A stretch of 64,000 nucleotides of DNA from JAOAPY01 sp038237475 (GTDB taxonomy: Bacteria; Acidobacteriota; Blastocatellia; Pyrinomonadales; Pyrinomonadaceae). The notes under the pieces are model-generated. The model was not told the DNA's origin. It was given only the letters and a program-made list of their open reading frames with translations, and searched no databases. Each line of letters begins with the position of its first letter. Position 1 is the first letter of the stretch. The translations under genes and the position numbers were made by a program. Shown here in pieces: positions 35,176-43,540 of the stretch. The stretch lies in the NCBI GenBank assembly GCA_038237475.1, contig JBBRYS010000004.1, forward strand, positions 124,001 through 188,000. Reading direction: 5' to 3'.

Positions 35176-35831
35176 ACAATGCGAGCGAGAGCCCGGAGAT
35201 AGTTGCCGAGTTTATCGGCAGCATACCTGTGATTCGCTTCAATCAACCTGCCCGCCGCAGTCCTCTTTCCAGTAATACCCTTGCCACTCTCGATGAAATC
35301 TTTTCTGACCTCGGGTCCCGGCCCGACGTAAGCGCCATCATTTTCACCGGCACTGATGACGTATTTGCCTCAGGGGCGGACATCCGCGAACTGGCGCGAC
35401 TAGATCAAACAGCAGCAAGTGCCTTTTCAAAGCGAGGTCAGCGATTGTTCAGGAAGATCGCAGACGCACGGCAACTCACTGTGGCTGCGATTAACGGCTA
35501 CTGCATGGGTGGGGCTTTGGATCTAAGTCTCGCCTGCCGTGTTCGAGTGGCGTCAAAAGATGCAGTCTTTGCTCATCCGGGATCGCTGCTCGGAATAATT
35601 ACCGGTTGGGGTGGGACGCAGAGACTGCCGCGCTTGATCGGAAGAAGCCAGGCGCTGGAATTATTCATGACGGCGCGTCGCATCAGCGCAATCGAGGCGC
35701 TGAGGCTGGGGCTGATCTCGTCCATCGGAGATCCGGTGCTCGATACTGCGCTTGAGATTGTGCGCGAAAAGCAAATGGAGGTGACAGCACTTCCTGCCAC
35801 CTCCAATGCCAAAATACCTACCGTTAGCTAG
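35172..35831 (+). CDS. Crotonase family protein, short and lacking one catalytic Glu
   Basis: A 219-residue enoyl-CoA hydratase/isomerase-like protein. The oxyanion-hole motifs FASGADIREL and INGYCMGGALDLSLACR are present. The first catalytic glutamate (in the usual QPE motif) is replaced (FAHPGSLLGI), while the second is retained (SQALELFMTARR). It ends about 40 residues before the normal C-terminus. It is therefore probably not a standard hydratase; an isomerase, or a lyase acting on mutase-pathway acyl-CoAs, is possible. It overlaps the B12 subunit gene by four bases. Confidence 0.88.
   Translation: MNNASESPEIVAEFIGSIPVIRFNQPARRSPLSSNTLATLDEIFSDLGSRPDVSAIIFTGTDDVFASGADIRELARLDQTAASAFSKRGQRLFRKIADARQLTVAAINGYCMGGALDLSLACRVRVASKDAVFAHPGSLLGIITGWGGTQRLPRLIGRSQALELFMTARRISAIEALRLGLISSIGDPVLDTALEIVREKQMEVTALPATSNAKIPTVS
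35766..35805 (-). terminator. Terminator of the TonB receptor inside the crotonase 3' end
   Basis: TGGAGGTG (35776-35783) and CACCTCCA (35798-35805), extended inward by CAG/CTG across one mismatch, form a strong hairpin. On the minus strand it is followed by TTTGCTTTT. It lies 38 bases past the stop of the convergent TonB receptor gene, within the coding end of the crotonase gene. Confidence 0.6.
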
Positions 35832-35843
35832 TCACCTACCCGG

Positions 35844-38800
35844 TTAAAACGAGAAGCGCACTCCCAGTTCTGCTGACAAACTGTGCGGCACGATCACTCC
35901 GCTCGGCGTCAGGAAGTTAGTAGGCGTCGAGAAAGTGGGGAGCCGTATATCGGTTCCGAAGTTGTTTCCAAAGTTCGCCCGATTGGTCAAATCAAAGACC
36001 TGGAAAATGACCGCGATATTCGTTTGGTCCTTGATTTTAAAGTTCTTGGTTATGCGCGTGTCGAGTTGAAAGTAGGGTTGCCCACGCACGTTACTGAAAG
36101 GAGCTGTAAGGCACTGACCGGCGCGGTAACAGTTACGGTACTTGACAGCGTTGCTGACTGTCACCGGCAATCCGTTTACCATGTTGATGAACGTTCCGCC
36201 GGGATCGCCGAAAGCATTTATGGCGCTACGGAGATCGTTGGGGCTGGTGCTCAGGACCGCGACGTGGGAAGTTCCGCGTCCGCTGCCCGTACCCAATAAG
36301 TCGATGGAGCCGCCATAGCCGGCCGTGTACGGACGCCCCGACTCTATCTGCATCACCGGGGCAATTTGAAAGCCCCCGGGCAAATTGATCACGCCACTCA
36401 TCGAAAATCGGTGGCGAGAATCAGTCGGCGTTGGGCCATATTCGGACGAGTCAAAAATATTAAATGGATTCCAGGCGCGATTGCGAAAGGCCGCGGCGTT
36501 CCCGTTATAAGCCAGAGCTCGTGAAAGAGTGTAGTTCGCATTCACGCTGAAGTGTCGATAGAGACGTCGACGATACGAGATATTCAGACCGTCATAACGC
36601 GAGCGGCCAGTCGACGTTTCTAAATCTATGCGCCCGAGCACAGGCTTGCCAGCGGCAGCCAGGGCGGCACTGAGGGGGCGAGCAGAAATCTCAGGTCCGT
36701 TCGCATCGCCGAGACCGCAAACCTTTCCTCCGTTAGCGCAGAATAAGCGCAGTGTGGGATTAATGTTGACGGTCTTTGATTCGTGGAGTCCGAGTACGTG
36801 CGTGTATTCAAACTCGAGCACGGAATTGGTGTCCAGCTGCCATGAATAACCCAGGTTCCACTGCTGCGAGTAGGGGTTACGATAATCCGGATCCATGATG
36901 CGGCCGGTGTTACCCGCAGCTAACTGCGTCTGGGGAGCCGGAATTGTGGGTAATGGATCAACGCCGTAGCGCCAGTTCGAAAGGAGAATATTCGTGCCGG
37001 GCACCAGGTCCCCGCTGGCGATGCTGAACGCCGTGGCAAAAATAGTCGGATTGATCTGCTGGATCATGAACAGCGGAATATTCAGAAACGTCTGCCCATA
37101 GTAAAGACCATAACCTCCGCGCAAAATGTGCCGGCCGTTTCCTTTCATATCCCAGGCAAATCCAACCCGCGGACTAAAATCCTTCCCGTCATCGTGTGGC
37201 AGTGCCCGAGCGGCAGGATGGTTGATGGCTTTAAGCGCCAGGTAAGTTCTGTTTCTATCCTGCGCCTGGGTGCCGATCAGATTGAAGTCCTTGTCCCAAC
37301 GCAGCCCGAGGTTCAGCGTCAAATTGCGCCGCACCTTCCAGTCATCCTGGAAATAGACTCCGAACATCTTCGCCCCACCGGGCAGATTGAAATAGGGATC
37401 GCCGATCGCGATGGTCATGCCGCCCACCGCTCCCGGGGTAGCAAACCTGTTCGGATAGTTCAAGGTGTCTGTCGTGATCTTGCTCGGTAGATCCTTGAAA
37501 TCTATTTCCAGGGTTGGATTGAATTTAAAGAACCCTCCCAGCTTCGGTTCTTTCAGGTAGTCAAAGCCGGTGCGAAAAGTGTGGGCGCCGTGGCTGATGG
37601 AAAGGTCATCCTTGAACTGGTATTTCGTCTGATAAGACTGTTGCGGCACATTCGCGTTGGTGCCGAAGCTAATGCCATTCGGGAAGGTAAAGAGAGGAAC
37701 TGTCTGATTAGTATCGATCAGGTTGTTCCAATAGGAGTAGCCCACCGTCGCGGCATTCACCACTTTGGGCGACAAAACTGAATTCAAGGTGATGTTGCCA
37801 AGCAGCAATCGATTTTTGGTGAAGTTTCCTTCTGTGAGATCGTTCCGCTGGCCGGATTGATCGTTAAATCCAAGATTGGATTGATCGCTAAAACTGGCGA
37901 ATATGTTGTGATTCGCATTAAAGCTGTGATCTATTCTTGCGTTCCAGCGACGATCGTTGTACGGCGTCGGAATAACTGATGCCGGATCCGCTCCGAGCGG
38001 CTTGACGATGTTCAACTCCGTCAGCGCAGAGGAATCTACCGGGATCGAGGTCGCTTCCTTTTGCTTTTCATAAGCGAAGAAAAAGAACGTCGGATGATCG
38101 CCTTTGTTGATTGGGCCACCAATTGATCCACCGAATTGCTTACGATTGAATGGCGGCTTGGACTTAATAGCGGTATTACTCGGCGAGACTTCCGCAGCAT
38201 TCAACTTCCGATCTCGCAGGAAGAAAAATGCTGAACCGTGGAACTGATTGCCTCCGGACTTGGTTATCACATTTACGGCCGCGCCTTCGCTACGTCCGTT
38301 AACTGCTGAAAAGCGCTGCGTGCTGATGATAAATTCCTGAATCGATTCGAGCGGGAACTGCATAACGGGACCACCGACTGTATTGTCTTTATTGTCGATG
38401 CCGTTGACCGTGACATTAACGTTTCGGCCACTGGATCCGTTCACGGCAAAAATGGCAATTCGTCGTTTAGTTGGATCGTAAGAGTCGACCGGCTTCACAC
38501 CCGGCGCCAGGTAAGCGAGATTCCCAAGGTCGCGTCCGTTAAGAGGCAAATCCTGCACATCCCTGGGCGTGATATTAAGGCTTACATCCGTCTTCTCGCG
38601 ACTGACCAAATCGGAGTCTCCGCTACTCACAGTTACGTTAGCGGTCTGGACCCCGGGGCTCATGTTAAAGTCGCGATTGTTGGTTTGACCCACCAACAAC
38701 TGAACATTCTCGGCGGTCTGGTCTCCGAATCCAGAAGCCGTCACCTTGATGTCATAAGTACCGGCCGGCAGTAAGTCGATGCGGTACTCGCCATTGTCGT

Positions 38801-39020
38801 TGGTTGTCGCAGTGCGGCTGAGGCCGTTACTTTTGTTGGTAACGGTCACTGTTCCACCTTTGATCACCGCACCGTTCTTGTCCAAAACGACGCCACTCAA
38901 GCCGCTGCTGGCCGTTCCCTGACCCAAGGCTGTGAGCGGCATTAGCAACTGGCCGAAAAGGCCAAGCGCGATCAAGAGCGTAAAGTGCACGAATCCTCTG
39001 GCGAAAGCTTTACTCTGCAT
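35844..39020 (-). CDS. TonB-dependent receptor with carboxypeptidase-regulatory-like domain (Oar type)
   Basis: A 1058-residue outer-membrane protein. A signal peptide is followed by a carboxypeptidase D regulatory-like domain (SGVVLDKNGAVIKGGTVTVT, residues about 40-115). The plug domain includes DVQDLPLNGRDLGNLAYL, and a large beta-barrel ends in an aromatic residue (LSAELGVRFSF). Receptors of this type are expanded in Acidobacteria and are thought to import oligosaccharides or peptides; the ligand is unknown. AGGAGG precedes the ATG. It is convergent with the crotonase gene and monocistronic. Confidence 0.93.
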   Translation of the reverse strand: MQSKAFARGFVHFTLLIALGLFGQLLMPLTALGQGTASSGLSGVVLDKNGAVIKGGTVTVTNKSNGLSRTATTNDNGEYRIDLLPAGTYDIKVTASGFGDQTAENVQLLVGQTNNRDFNMSPGVQTANVTVSSGDSDLVSREKTDVSLNITPRDVQDLPLNGRDLGNLAYLAPGVKPVDSYDPTKRRIAIFAVNGSSGRNVNVTVNGIDNKDNTVGGPVMQFPLESIQEFIISTQRFSAVNGRSEGAAVNVITKSGGNQFHGSAFFFLRDRKLNAAEVSPSNTAIKSKPPFNRKQFGGSIGGPINKGDHPTFFFFAYEKQKEATSIPVDSSALTELNIVKPLGADPASVIPTPYNDRRWNARIDHSFNANHNIFASFSDQSNLGFNDQSGQRNDLTEGNFTKNRLLLGNITLNSVLSPKVVNAATVGYSYWNNLIDTNQTVPLFTFPNGISFGTNANVPQQSYQTKYQFKDDLSISHGAHTFRTGFDYLKEPKLGGFFKFNPTLEIDFKDLPSKITTDTLNYPNRFATPGAVGGMTIAIGDPYFNLPGGAKMFGVYFQDDWKVRRNLTLNLGLRWDKDFNLIGTQAQDRNRTYLALKAINHPAARALPHDDGKDFSPRVGFAWDMKGNGRHILRGGYGLYYGQTFLNIPLFMIQQINPTIFATAFSIASGDLVPGTNILLSNWRYGVDPLPTIPAPQTQLAAGNTGRIMDPDYRNPYSQQWNLGYSWQLDTNSVLEFEYTHVLGLHESKTVNINPTLRLFCANGGKVCGLGDANGPEISARPLSAALAAAGKPVLGRIDLETSTGRSRYDGLNISYRRRLYRHFSVNANYTLSRALAYNGNAAAFRNRAWNPFNIFDSSEYGPTPTDSRHRFSMSGVINLPGGFQIAPVMQIESGRPYTAGYGGSIDLLGTGSGRGTSHVAVLSTSPNDLRSAINAFGDPGGTFINMVNGLPVTVSNAVKYRNCYRAGQCLTAPFSNVRGQPYFQLDTRITKNFKIKDQTNIAVIFQVFDLTNRANFGNNFGTDIRLPTFSTPTNFLTPSGVIVPHSLSAELGVRFSF

Positions 39021-39192
39021 AGAGCCTCCTAAGATGGTATGACAGCAAGCCGGCTTGCTGGTTTAGTTGAAAATCACGTTCTTTGGACGGCCTCGGGACA
39101 AGGCTGAACCGGACTATAGGTATGTTCCACTGGGAATTCCTTGTCCGAATTCTCGGGCGAAGCAACGAATTTCCGGTTAGAACGCGCTCATG

Positions 39193-39963
39193 CTACTCCT
39201 TGCGCAGGAATCGCGCAATTCCTTTCTTGCAGTCGTCAGTCAGGCGGGCAATTACATTCACATCGAGCCCCGTTCGCAGTGATTCGCCAAAGCTCAAGCC
39301 ATCCATCTGGTAGAGCAGTTGTTTCGTGAGCGATACGGCCGAACGGCTTACGTTATCAAAATCATGGAGATACTCTTCGACCAGAATCTCAAAATTCTCT
39401 TCCGGAAAAGTCTGATTGATTAGGCCGAGCTCCCTGGCCTCAACCGCCCCGATTTCAGTACCGCGAGTGATTAATTCGAAGGCCTGCTTTTCAGAAACGT
39501 TCCGCCGCAAAATCGCCATCACCATGGCCGGCACAAATCCGATCTTCACCTCGGGATAACCGAAGCGAGCGGACTCCGAGGCCAGCACCAGATCGCAGGC
39601 AGTGGCCAGGCCACAGCCTCCAGCCAGTGCTCGGCCCCGCACAGCCGCGACCACCGGCACCGGGATGCTGCGAATCAGCAAAAAGAGTTCGAGCAGCGCG
39701 CGCGCATCTGCGGTGTTCTCTTCGACCGACGCTTCCGAAATTTTCTGCAGAGCTGACAGATCGGCGCCGGAGCAGAAATCCTTCCCGGCACCTGTAACTA
39801 CGACCACGCGAATAGCATCGTCCTGCGACGCTGCATGCAACGCGGCCGTCAGCTCGCTCACGACCTCATCGTTGAGAGCGTTTCTTTTTTCGGGGCGATT
39901 GAGGGTGATGCGCCCGACACTGCCGGCGATTGCATATAAAACTGCTTCAGTTTTCTCTGTCAT
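39193..39963 (-). CDS. Enoyl-CoA hydratase/isomerase family protein
   Basis: A 256-residue crotonase with both catalytic glutamates in place (FGYPEVKIGF and KQAFELITRG). The oxyanion-hole motifs CSGADLSAL and RGRALAGGCGLATACDL are complete. Similar to methylglutaconyl-CoA and enoyl-CoA hydratases, which fits the neighbouring AtuA and acyl-CoA carboxylase genes. Start at 39963 behind GGAG; upstream codons overlap the hydrolase gene. Last gene of the carboxylase-AtuA operon. Confidence 0.9.
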   Translation of the reverse strand: MTEKTEAVLYAIAGSVGRITLNRPEKRNALNDEVVSELTAALHAASQDDAIRVVVVTGAGKDFCSGADLSALQKISEASVEENTADARALLELFLLIRSIPVPVVAAVRGRALAGGCGLATACDLVLASESARFGYPEVKIGFVPAMVMAILRRNVSEKQAFELITRGTEIGAVEARELGLINQTFPEENFEILVEEYLHDFDNVSRSAVSLTKQLLYQMDGLSFGESLRTGLDVNVIARLTDDCKKGIARFLRKE

Positions 39964-39986
39964 TCTCCGGTCCCCACTACGCAGGC

Positions 39987-40877
39987 TCATTTAGCTTTGG
40001 ATTCATCAGTGAAATCCAACAGCGCTGCATTCACTTCAGCGACGGCTTCATTCTGTACCCAGTGACCGCTGTCGGGAATCCTTAACTCGCGGTAAGGAGC
40101 GGAAACAAATCTTTCAAGTCCCCGAACGGTGCTGGGCAGCACAGCCCTGTCCAATTCACCATAGATGAACAGGGTCGGCACCTGAATACCTTTAGCGCCG
40201 CTCTCAATTTTATCGTTTCGTGCGAACAGCGAGCGAAAGACATTTGCGCGATAGTAGTTTAGCGCGCTCGTTAGCGCACCCGGCTGCTTCAGAGCTTCTT
40301 TGTACACCGCCAGGTCCCTGCCGGTGAAGGCGCCCGGGCGGAAGCTTGTCTCGAGATACATACGTTCGACTCGTGCGAAGTCATTAGCTCGCACGCACCA
40401 TTCAGGCAGTCGCGGCAGTTGAAAGAAGAACATGTACCAGCTGGCGAGGAACTGGCGCAGGGTAAAGTTTAACTGCCAGGCCTTAGGCGGTGGAACCTGC
40501 AGCGCAGCTAATTTCGCCACCATGGCGGGATGCCTTTGGGCTACGGCCCAGGCAATTGCGGCCCCCCAGTCGTGACCGACTATGATTGCCTTCTCTCTAC
40601 CGAAAAATTTGATCAGACCAACCACGTCCCCGACCAGGAGCTCGATACGATAGTCTTGGACGCGAGTTGGCTTGTCGCTTAGGTTGTAGCCACGCAGGTC
40701 TGGTGCAACTGCGTGACACCGCGCTCCCAGCACCGGCAGCTGATGCCGCCAGGAATACCAGCATTCCGGAAAGCCATGCAGCAGGATTACAAGTTCATCA
40801 CCCGAACCGCATTCAGCGTAATGCAGACGTACCTCACCTATCTGCGCATAGTGATGGGTGACGGAAGAGGAATCCAT
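39987..40877 (-). CDS. Alpha/beta hydrolase, epoxide-hydrolase-like
   Basis: A 296-residue hydrolase. The oxyanion-side motif ILLHGFPECWYSWRHQ, the nucleophile aspartate in VGHDWGAAIAW and the catalytic histidine in DSGHWVQNEA match soluble epoxide hydrolases. The cap domain holds tyrosines usable for epoxide opening. Haloalkane dehalogenase is the main alternative. Start taken at 40877 rather than a TTG four codons upstream. It sits between AtuA and crotonase genes, in a catabolic setting. Confidence 0.88.
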   Translation of the reverse strand: MDSSSVTHHYAQIGEVRLHYAECGSGDELVILLHGFPECWYSWRHQLPVLGARCHAVAPDLRGYNLSDKPTRVQDYRIELLVGDVVGLIKFFGREKAIIVGHDWGAAIAWAVAQRHPAMVAKLAALQVPPPKAWQLNFTLRQFLASWYMFFFQLPRLPEWCVRANDFARVERMYLETSFRPGAFTGRDLAVYKEALKQPGALTSALNYYRANVFRSLFARNDKIESGAKGIQVPTLFIYGELDRAVLPSTVRGLERFVSAPYRELRIPDSGHWVQNEAVAEVNAALLDFTDESKAK

Positions 40878-40942
40878 GTGAGCACGCAAACTGCTGGCTT
40901 GCGGAGTTCAGCGGCATGCACCATCATCGCAAACCGGTGGTT

Positions 40943-41290
40943 CTAAATCATTAGGCCCAGGGCCTGAGCTTCGGCATCCGGTAGCTCTATTTCCATGCGC
41001 AGTATAGCCGTCGAAAACGTCTTCCCCTGTGCATCAGTCATTAGAGAGAGCGTTCCGCCTCCACCCAAACTTTCATGTAGCAGAAAATTAAGTGCACCCA
41101 GATTTGGCAATTCAAAGCGCTCTACTTTACCCTTGCAGATGCCTCTGAAGTGTTCTTTCACTCTCTCTACCGTCACTTCGCGGACCAGCATTGGATAATA
41201 CTTGTCCTCGAGCGCGATAAGCCCCACGTTCGCTGTGTCACCCTTGTCACCTGAACGCGCGTGCGCCAGCTTAAGTAATTGGATTCGCAT
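40943..41290 (-). CDS. AtuA-related ferredoxin-fold domain protein
   Basis: A 115-residue protein that corresponds to the C-terminal domain of longer AtuA proteins. LAHARSGDKGDTANVGLIAL at the start and LPNLGALNFLLHESLGGG later are the markers. It starts six bases after the separate AtuA gene, so the two halves are encoded by adjacent genes and should work together. Confidence 0.85.
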   Translation of the reverse strand: MRIQLLKLAHARSGDKGDTANVGLIALEDKYYPMLVREVTVERVKEHFRGICKGKVERFELPNLGALNFLLHESLGGGGTLSLMTDAQGKTFSTAILRMEIELPDAEAQALGLMI

Positions 41291-41296
41291 TCTTTT

Positions 41297-42664
41297 TTAC
41301 GCTTCGATAATCTCAACCCGCGGTACTATCTCTTCCTTTGGTATCAAGGCGGGCCAGTAAGCAACTATTTCTTCAACTTTGGGACGACCTCCGGCAAAAC
41401 CAGTCACGCCTGGTGGGCCAGTTAAAACCAGCGGCGCTATCTCTTTAGTGAATCGCTCGACAGCCGCACGATTCGGACCGCGGACAGCGACACGCAATTG
41501 CACTTCGGGCACTTCTGCGCTAGCCGCACCGGCCAGTGGTCCATGCACCGCATTAACTCCCACGAATTCAGTCAATACCTGATCGAATTTGAGACCCAGC
41601 CGATCGAGTCTCGTACGCAGGATACGATCTGCAGCCTGCGCTTTTTCATAAGCCTCGGGCCACGAATAAACCAGCGTACCCACCGCTTTGTATCCGGCTG
41701 AATAGCTGATCGACACCTTCAGGAACTTAGTGGCAGGCCGGCCTTCAATGCCAAAAACCCGGACGCGATCAGTTCCTTCATACTCTAACTGCACGGTGGT
41801 AAAGTCCGCCACACAGTCGGGCGTCAGGTATTCATGAGGATCGCCCATCTCATAGACCAACTGCTCTTTGATAGACGGAATTATCACCCAGCCGCCAGTG
41901 CCCTTATGTTTAGTCACCACGAAGGTGCCATCCGGCGCCGCTTCAATGATCGGAAAGCCGACATTGGCGAGGTTGGGAATGCTGCGCCACTCATATTGAC
42001 AATTCCCACCGGAAGATTGCGCGCCACACTCAATAATGTGCCCGGCAATCGTCCCCGAAGCCAGCCGGTTCCAGTCGTCCGCAGCCCAACCGAATTCATG
42101 AATCATAGGGGCCAGCGTCAGACCGGTGTCGGTTGCCCGTCCGGTAATTACGATACGCGCACCGCGATTCAACGCCTCAACCATGGGCCAGGCGCCAAGG
42201 TAGACATTCGCGCTTTGAATCCGGTCCCTTACTGTTGCCAGTGGCTCATCCGTATCCATGTTCCGCAATTCGATGCCGCGCGCGATGAAGTCATCCAGCC
42301 GCGGCATGATGTCATCGCCTGTGACAATGCCCAGCCTGAACTTACCAGCCAACCCTAATTCATGAGCGACACTCTGGACGGCTGCGGCGCAGCCTTCGAC
42401 GTTCACGCCACCGGCGTTGGCTGTAACTTTGATATCTTTCTCGATGCACGCAGGAAGAATTTGCCGCATCAATCCCACAAAGTCTTTGGCATAGCCCGCG
42501 CTGGGATCGCGAGACCTTTGCTTCTGCATGATCGACATCGTGACCTCAGCCAGATAGTCGAGCATTAGATAGTCAATCGGACCTTCCTCGACCTGTCGCA
42601 CTGGCGCGTCAGGAAGATCACCCCAAAAACCCTGACCACCCGCGATACGAATTGATTTCTTCAT
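41297..42664 (-). CDS. atuA: AtuA family (DUF1446) protein
   Basis: A 455-residue protein with the DUF1446 signature: RIAGGQGFWGDLPDAP, IDYLMLDYLAEVTMSI, KVTANAGGVNVEGCA and IVITGRATDTGLTLAPM. AtuA is needed for acyclic terpene (citronellol, geraniol) use in Pseudomonas, and homologues also occur with leucine-type catabolism. The precise reaction is not settled. It lies in an operon with an acyl-CoA carboxyltransferase, as in the atu locus. Confidence 0.9.
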   Translation of the reverse strand: MKKSIRIAGGQGFWGDLPDAPVRQVEEGPIDYLMLDYLAEVTMSIMQKQRSRDPSAGYAKDFVGLMRQILPACIEKDIKVTANAGGVNVEGCAAAVQSVAHELGLAGKFRLGIVTGDDIMPRLDDFIARGIELRNMDTDEPLATVRDRIQSANVYLGAWPMVEALNRGARIVITGRATDTGLTLAPMIHEFGWAADDWNRLASGTIAGHIIECGAQSSGGNCQYEWRSIPNLANVGFPIIEAAPDGTFVVTKHKGTGGWVIIPSIKEQLVYEMGDPHEYLTPDCVADFTTVQLEYEGTDRVRVFGIEGRPATKFLKVSISYSAGYKAVGTLVYSWPEAYEKAQAADRILRTRLDRLGLKFDQVLTEFVGVNAVHGPLAGAASAEVPEVQLRVAVRGPNRAAVERFTKEIAPLVLTGPPGVTGFAGGRPKVEEIVAYWPALIPKEEIVPRVEIIEA

Positions 42665-42691
42665 TTATTTAAGTTCGATTCTTCCTTCCGG

Positions 42692-43504
42692 CTACTTCTT
42701 TAATACTGAGGTAAACGAAAACGCCCGCTTCTCACTGGCCGCAGGTGTCAGAGTCAAGTCAGTCCCCTTCTTCACGGCCCTCAGCGAAAGCATTGGCAGC
42801 GGTGGTAATACGGGATCGCCGGGCTGCGGGGTTTTCCATTCACCAAACATCATTGCGACTGCAGTGTAATTGCAGGTGCTCACGGCCGTGACATTGCCGA
42901 TCTCAGTCTTCGTACCGGAGTCGAGGGTGAATCGGTTACCCATAATCGTCAGCGTGGCGTCTCCGACAAAGCCGGCCGCAGGATAATCAACTTTGCCTGG
43001 ATACGTGCCGGACAGGTCAACTCGTTGATCCTTTTCCGGATCGCATTTTCCAGTCGTACGGTTTACTGCTTTTGTCGCGCCGGCAGTGTTGAGGTTGGCG
43101 GTTTCGGCATTCGCCACCGCAGGCGGCATCGTGACGCGTCGGTCGCGTGCAGCTGTCTCAATCGGACTAGCGGGGTGCGAACTTGTGGAAACCACTGGCG
43201 GGCTATCGTTTTGTTTATGGCGCACAGACCTTGTGACGCGCTCTCCCGGACGAATCGCCGCCCTGGATTTAGTTGACCTGACTGAGGTCGTTGTCTTGTT
43301 GGCAGACTTCGCGGCATCGCTGGCCGATTTTGCCGGACTGCTCGCACTGCCTTTCGCGGACTTTTTCGCCGCAGAGGTCCCGTGTTGCCCCGCAACTGTC
43401 AGTCCTACCATTGAAAGTAATATCACACCAACAAGAGCACGCTTCGCGCGCCCGCCTGAAAGCGTTACTCCGAACGCCTGGAAGCGTGTTGAGTTGCTGA
43501 TCAT
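42692..43504 (-). CDS. Exported protein of unknown function in the AtuA operon
   Basis: A 270-residue protein. An N-terminal hydrophobic segment (ALVGVILLSMVGLTVAG) is followed by a low-complexity Ala/Ser/Lys-rich linker of about 60 residues. The C-terminal globular domain begins at VDLSGTYPGKVDYPAAGFVG and has two cysteines. No family recognised. AGGAGGTG lies in front of the ATG. It lies between carboxyltransferase (36 bases) and atuA (27 bases) on the same strand. Confidence 0.7.
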   Translation of the reverse strand: MISNSTRFQAFGVTLSGGRAKRALVGVILLSMVGLTVAGQHGTSAAKKSAKGSASSPAKSASDAAKSANKTTTSVRSTKSRAAIRPGERVTRSVRHKQNDSPPVVSTSSHPASPIETAARDRRVTMPPAVANAETANLNTAGATKAVNRTTGKCDPEKDQRVDLSGTYPGKVDYPAAGFVGDATLTIMGNRFTLDSGTKTEIGNVTAVSTCNYTAVAMMFGEWKTPQPGDPVLPPLPMLSLRAVKKGTDLTLTPAASEKRAFSFTSVLKK

Positions 43505-43540
43505 GACCGCACCTCCTTACTGAAAAATACTGTCTTTGTT

